Below, piece after piece: positions 62,044 to 64,000 of a stretch of DNA of 64,000 nucleotides (the stretch's first letter is position 1; each line of letters begins with the position of its first letter). The position numbers and the translations under genes are program-made. Source of the DNA: Nocardia sp. CC227C (GTDB taxonomy: Bacteria > Actinomycetota > Actinomycetes > Mycobacteriales > Mycobacteriaceae); contig NZ_JASITE010000012.1 of NCBI RefSeq assembly GCF_030767025.1, positions 1 to 64,000 of the forward strand. The letters are read 5' to 3'. The notes under the pieces are model-generated. The model did not search any database. It was not told the origin of the DNA and saw only the letters and a program-made list of their open reading frames with translations.

Positions 62044-62592
62044 ATGACCCGCGTGACTCCCGAGGAAGTCCGACGCAAGCGATTCGGCAAAACCCGCCAC
62101 CACGGCTACAGCCCGGCCGAGGTGGACGCCTTCTGCGCGCGCATAGCCGAGACCATCCTCGGCCGTGACCACCTCACGGCCGCCGATATCCGCCAGGTCC
62201 AGTTCGGCGCACCGCCGTTCGGACACCGCGGCTACGATCAGGAACAGGTCGACGACTTCCTCGACCACGTGTGCATCGAGCTGGAGTACCTGCGCCGGGG
62301 CCGCCGGATGCCCACCGCGAACGACGCGCGGGCCCTCACCCACGACGATGTGCTGCGCATCCAATTCTCCGCTCCCCCGTACGGCCTGTCCGGATACGCG
62401 GCCGAGGAAGTCGGCGCGTTCCTGGACCGGCTCGCGGCCACCCTCGCCCACGACGGCCCCGGTCGGCTCACCGCGGACGAGGTGCGCCACACCGAGTTCC
62501 ACACCGTGACGCACGGCGTCCCCGCCTATCACCGCGAGGAGGTGGACGCCTTCCTCGACCTGGTGATCCGCCAGCTCGACCGACCACGCTGA
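62044..62592 (+). CDS. DivIVA-domain repeat protein
   Basis: 182-residue protein made of four copies of a 40-45 residue DivIVA-type unit: RRKRFGKTRHHGYSPAEVDAF, RQVQFGAPPFGHRGYDQEQVDDF, RIQFSAPPYGLSGYAAEEVGAF and EFHTVTHGVPAYHREEVDAF, each quoted in part. This matches the DivIVA repeat family (divI1A_rptt) of actinobacteria. DivIVA/Wag31 proteins mark the cell poles and direct peptidoglycan growth; this one lacks the long coiled coil. GTG 9 bases downstream of the ATG is an alternative start. Confidence 0.82.
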   Translation: MTRVTPEEVRRKRFGKTRHHGYSPAEVDAFCARIAETILGRDHLTAADIRQVQFGAPPFGHRGYDQEQVDDFLDHVCIELEYLRRGRRMPTANDARALTHDDVLRIQFSAPPYGLSGYAAEEVGAFLDRLAATLAHDGPGRLTADEVRHTEFHTVTHGVPAYHREEVDAFLDLVIRQLDRPR

Positions 62593-62620
62593 CCCGAAAC
62601 CCTCTGGGAGACGCTGATAT

Positions 62621-62855
62621 TCGAGTCTCCTCGCCGGTCGGACCTCGTCGCCGGTCGAGCCTCGTCGCCAGGCGGGCCTCGGGCTTCGTCGATAGTCGGG
62701 CCTTGCCGGCAGTCGAGCCACGTCCCTCGTCGGGCCTCCTCGCCGGTCGGGCTTCGTCGCTAATCGGGCCTTGCCGCCGGTCGAGCCTCGTCGCTAGTCG
62801 GGCCTTGCCGCCGGTCGAGCCTCCTCGCTCGTCGGGCTTCGCCGCCGGGCGGACG
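62621..62855. repeat. 17-bp tandem-repeat tract, about 13 units
   Basis: Thirteen complete 17-base units, consensus TCGTCGCCGGTCGAGCC (on the + strand), with a 7-base partial unit at each of two places. Variation is mostly at positions 1-4 and 8-11. The period is not a multiple of three, so the tract is not evolving as protein even though the TetR frame from the right runs about 60 bases into it. It lies between two genes that converge on it. Confidence 0.9.
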
Positions 62856-63600
62856 TCGGCGTCCGGGCGGCGTCGGCGAACAGTTCGCCGAGCACCGCGG
62901 CCAGATTGTCCGACCGGTCGAAGTGGTAGCCGAGTTCGGCGGCGTGACCGGCGAACACATGCCAGACCGAGGAGGCGAGCAGGCGGGCGATGGCGTCCGG
63001 ATCCGCGAAGCCGGGGTCGTCGGGGGTGTCGGCCCAGTGCGTCACCACACCCTGCACGAGGCCGACCACCCCGTACACCAGCGGCCGGAACGACTCGACC
63101 TCGATACCAAGCACCGCGGCCCACGAGGAGAAGCGCTGCCAGAGGATCTCGGCGATCCGCTCACGCGCGATACTCGTGCTGGTCTGCGCGCCGTCGTGAC
63201 CGTGTACCGGTCCGCCCTGCCCGAACCGGTACAGCCGCGGGTGCTCCCCCGCCCACCGCACCACCGAGCGCATGACCGCGAGAATGGCGTCGTCGGCGGA
63301 TTTTCCGGGATCGAGCACCAGCCCGGACTCGAGCTCGGCGACGAATCCGCGCAGGACGAAGGCCCGGATGTGCGCGTCGAGGTCGTCGCGGTTCTCGAAC
63401 TGCCGGTACACCACCGAGCGCGCCACCCCGGCGCGCTCGGCGATCTGCTGTACCGAAACCTCTTGCGCCGCATCCTGTTCCTCGATGAGGGCCACCGCGG
63501 CCGCCAGAATGGCGTGCCGCCGCTCCGTATTGTGTTCCTGCCAGCGGCGGTACCCACCGCGACGGCGACGGTGGCGGCGCGGATCGGGCGGCGGTCTCAC
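62794..63600 (-). CDS. TetR-family regulator coupled to P450
   Basis: 268-residue regulator with an HTH at about residues 52-73 (SVQQIAERAGVARSVVYRQF) and a ligand domain. It has a basic N-terminal arm (RPPPDPRRHRRRRGGYRRWQ). The GTG start overlaps the P450 stop (GTGA), so the two are translated together. The C-terminus runs into the 17-bp repeats (SEEARPAARPD), so its natural length may have been altered by repeat expansion. Confidence 0.82.
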   Translation of the reverse strand: MRPPPDPRRHRRRRGGYRRWQEHNTERRHAILAAAVALIEEQDAAQEVSVQQIAERAGVARSVVYRQFENRDDLDAHIRAFVLRGFVAELESGLVLDPGKSADDAILAVMRSVVRWAGEHPRLYRFGQGGPVHGHDGAQTSTSIARERIAEILWQRFSSWAAVLGIEVESFRPLVYGVVGLVQGVVTHWADTPDDPGFADPDAIARLLASSVWHVFAGHAAELGYHFDRSDNLAAVLGELFADAARTPTSARRRSPTSEEARPAARPD

Positions 63601-64000
63601 CCGGTGGACTCCACGGCGTCGCGCCCGCGCGTCGCGTCGTCGAGGAAACGCGCCCGCATGGGCAGCGGTCCGTCGGGGCCGCCGGTGAACGAGATCTGGC
63701 GGCGCACACGCTGTTCCGAGACCGCGTCGAAGCGCAGGTGCTGGGCGAAGGTGGCGACCACCAGCGCCGCCTCCATACTCGCGAACCCCGAGGCGACGCA
63801 CATGCGTTTACCCGCACCGAAGGGGATGGAGGCCCGCTTCTGCCCGCGCTCCAGGTTTTCCGGCAGGTAACGGGCGGGGTCGAACTCCTCGGGCCGCTCC
63901 CACACGCGCGCGTGGTGGTGGACGCCGTGCAGGATGACGGCCACCGTGGCGCCGGGCCGGATGGGGTAGCCGCCCAGCACATCGGCGTCCTTGGCGGTGC
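63597..64000 (-). CDS. Cytochrome P450, C-terminal part (cut by window)
   Basis: C-terminal 133 or so residues of a P450. It shows PERF-like region WERPEEFDPARYLPEN and the heme-binding motif FGAGKRMCVASGF with the proximal Cys (variant V in place of the usual Gly after Cys-x). Preceding YPIRPGATVAVILHGVHHHA fits the usual P450 beta region. The N-terminal part continues beyond 64000. It is co-translated with a TetR gene. Substrate unknown; lipid or steroid oxidation is plausible in this genus. Confidence 0.88.
   Translation of the reverse strand, partial: TAKDADVLGGYPIRPGATVAVILHGVHHHARVWERPEEFDPARYLPENLERGQKRASIPFGAGKRMCVASGFASMEAALVVATFAQHLRFDAVSEQRVRRQISFTGGPDGPLPMRARFLDDATRGRDAVESTG

Noticed and set aside
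62621..62855. CRISPR array at the 17-bp repeats
   Set aside because: The repeats are too short and have no spacers; no cas genes are nearby.

Overview
The window is high-GC actinobacterial DNA, most likely from a Nocardia-like member of the Mycobacteriales. The evidence is a complete yrbE/mce locus, the mycobacterial-type cluster yajC-secD-secF-lipoprotein-apt-relA on the right, ppiB next to hisS on the left, GTG starts, and many four-base start/stop overlaps (ATGA, GTGA). In Mycobacterium tuberculosis relA and ppiB are close neighbours. Here about 46 kb lies between them, so most of the window is an accessory block set into a core neighbourhood.

Layout, left to right. (1) 0.2-2.5 kb: hisS (leftward) and ppiB (rightward), closed by an intrinsic terminator. 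(2) 3-19.4 kb: one tightly packed leftward operon of about 15 genes for a type IV secretion-like machine. In transcription order it holds a bitopic acidic membrane protein, two CpaE/TadZ-like proteins without the P-loop lysine, three small membrane proteins (pilin-like candidates), a 47-residue small protein, a bitopic protein, a VirB6/TrbL-like polytopic protein, an SCO6880-like protein, a VirB4-like ATPase with a disordered, repeat-rich N-terminus of about 1,230 residues, a transposase-type HTH protein, a lipoprotein, a VirD4/TraG-like coupling ATPase and a DUF4913 protein. No relaxase, integrase or att site was seen. (3) 19.7-30.6 kb: catabolic and regulatory genes: a 17-beta-HSD10-like SDR; a Cmx-like MFS exporter and TetR repressor sharing a twice-repeated operator; a GH101/129-like lipoprotein divergent from a two-component system; a DUF4254 protein; an AraC regulator; a second SDR; a membrane-anchored esterase. 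(4) 30.9-39.4 kb: a full mce operon (yrbEA, yrbEB, mceA-F, mce-associated protein). (5) 39.4-46.3 kb: a decaying zone with a hydrolase, small secreted and acidic proteins, a frameshifted gene, a gene with a nonsense codon, the remains of an AbiE-type toxin-antitoxin pair, a DUF732 protein and two broken IS256-family copies. (6) 46.3-59.5 kb: DEAD-box helicase, ppnP, relA, ABC-F ATPase, apt, a peptide-binding-type lipoprotein, secF, secD, yajC. (7) 59.7-64 kb: a Baeyer-Villiger-type monooxygenase and its divergent TetR around a perfect palindrome, a four-repeat DivIVA-domain protein, a 17-bp tandem-repeat tract, and a TetR gene coupled to a cytochrome P450 that runs off the window.

The strongest candidate for an undescribed system is the secretion operon at 3.6-19.4 kb. 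It has two motor ATPases, a channel protein, small membrane subunits and a pair of CpaE/TadZ-like proteins, but no DNA-processing enzymes. That suggests protein export or surface assembly, or the remains of a conjugative element. All functional names come from motifs and family knowledge read from the sequence; no database search was run.
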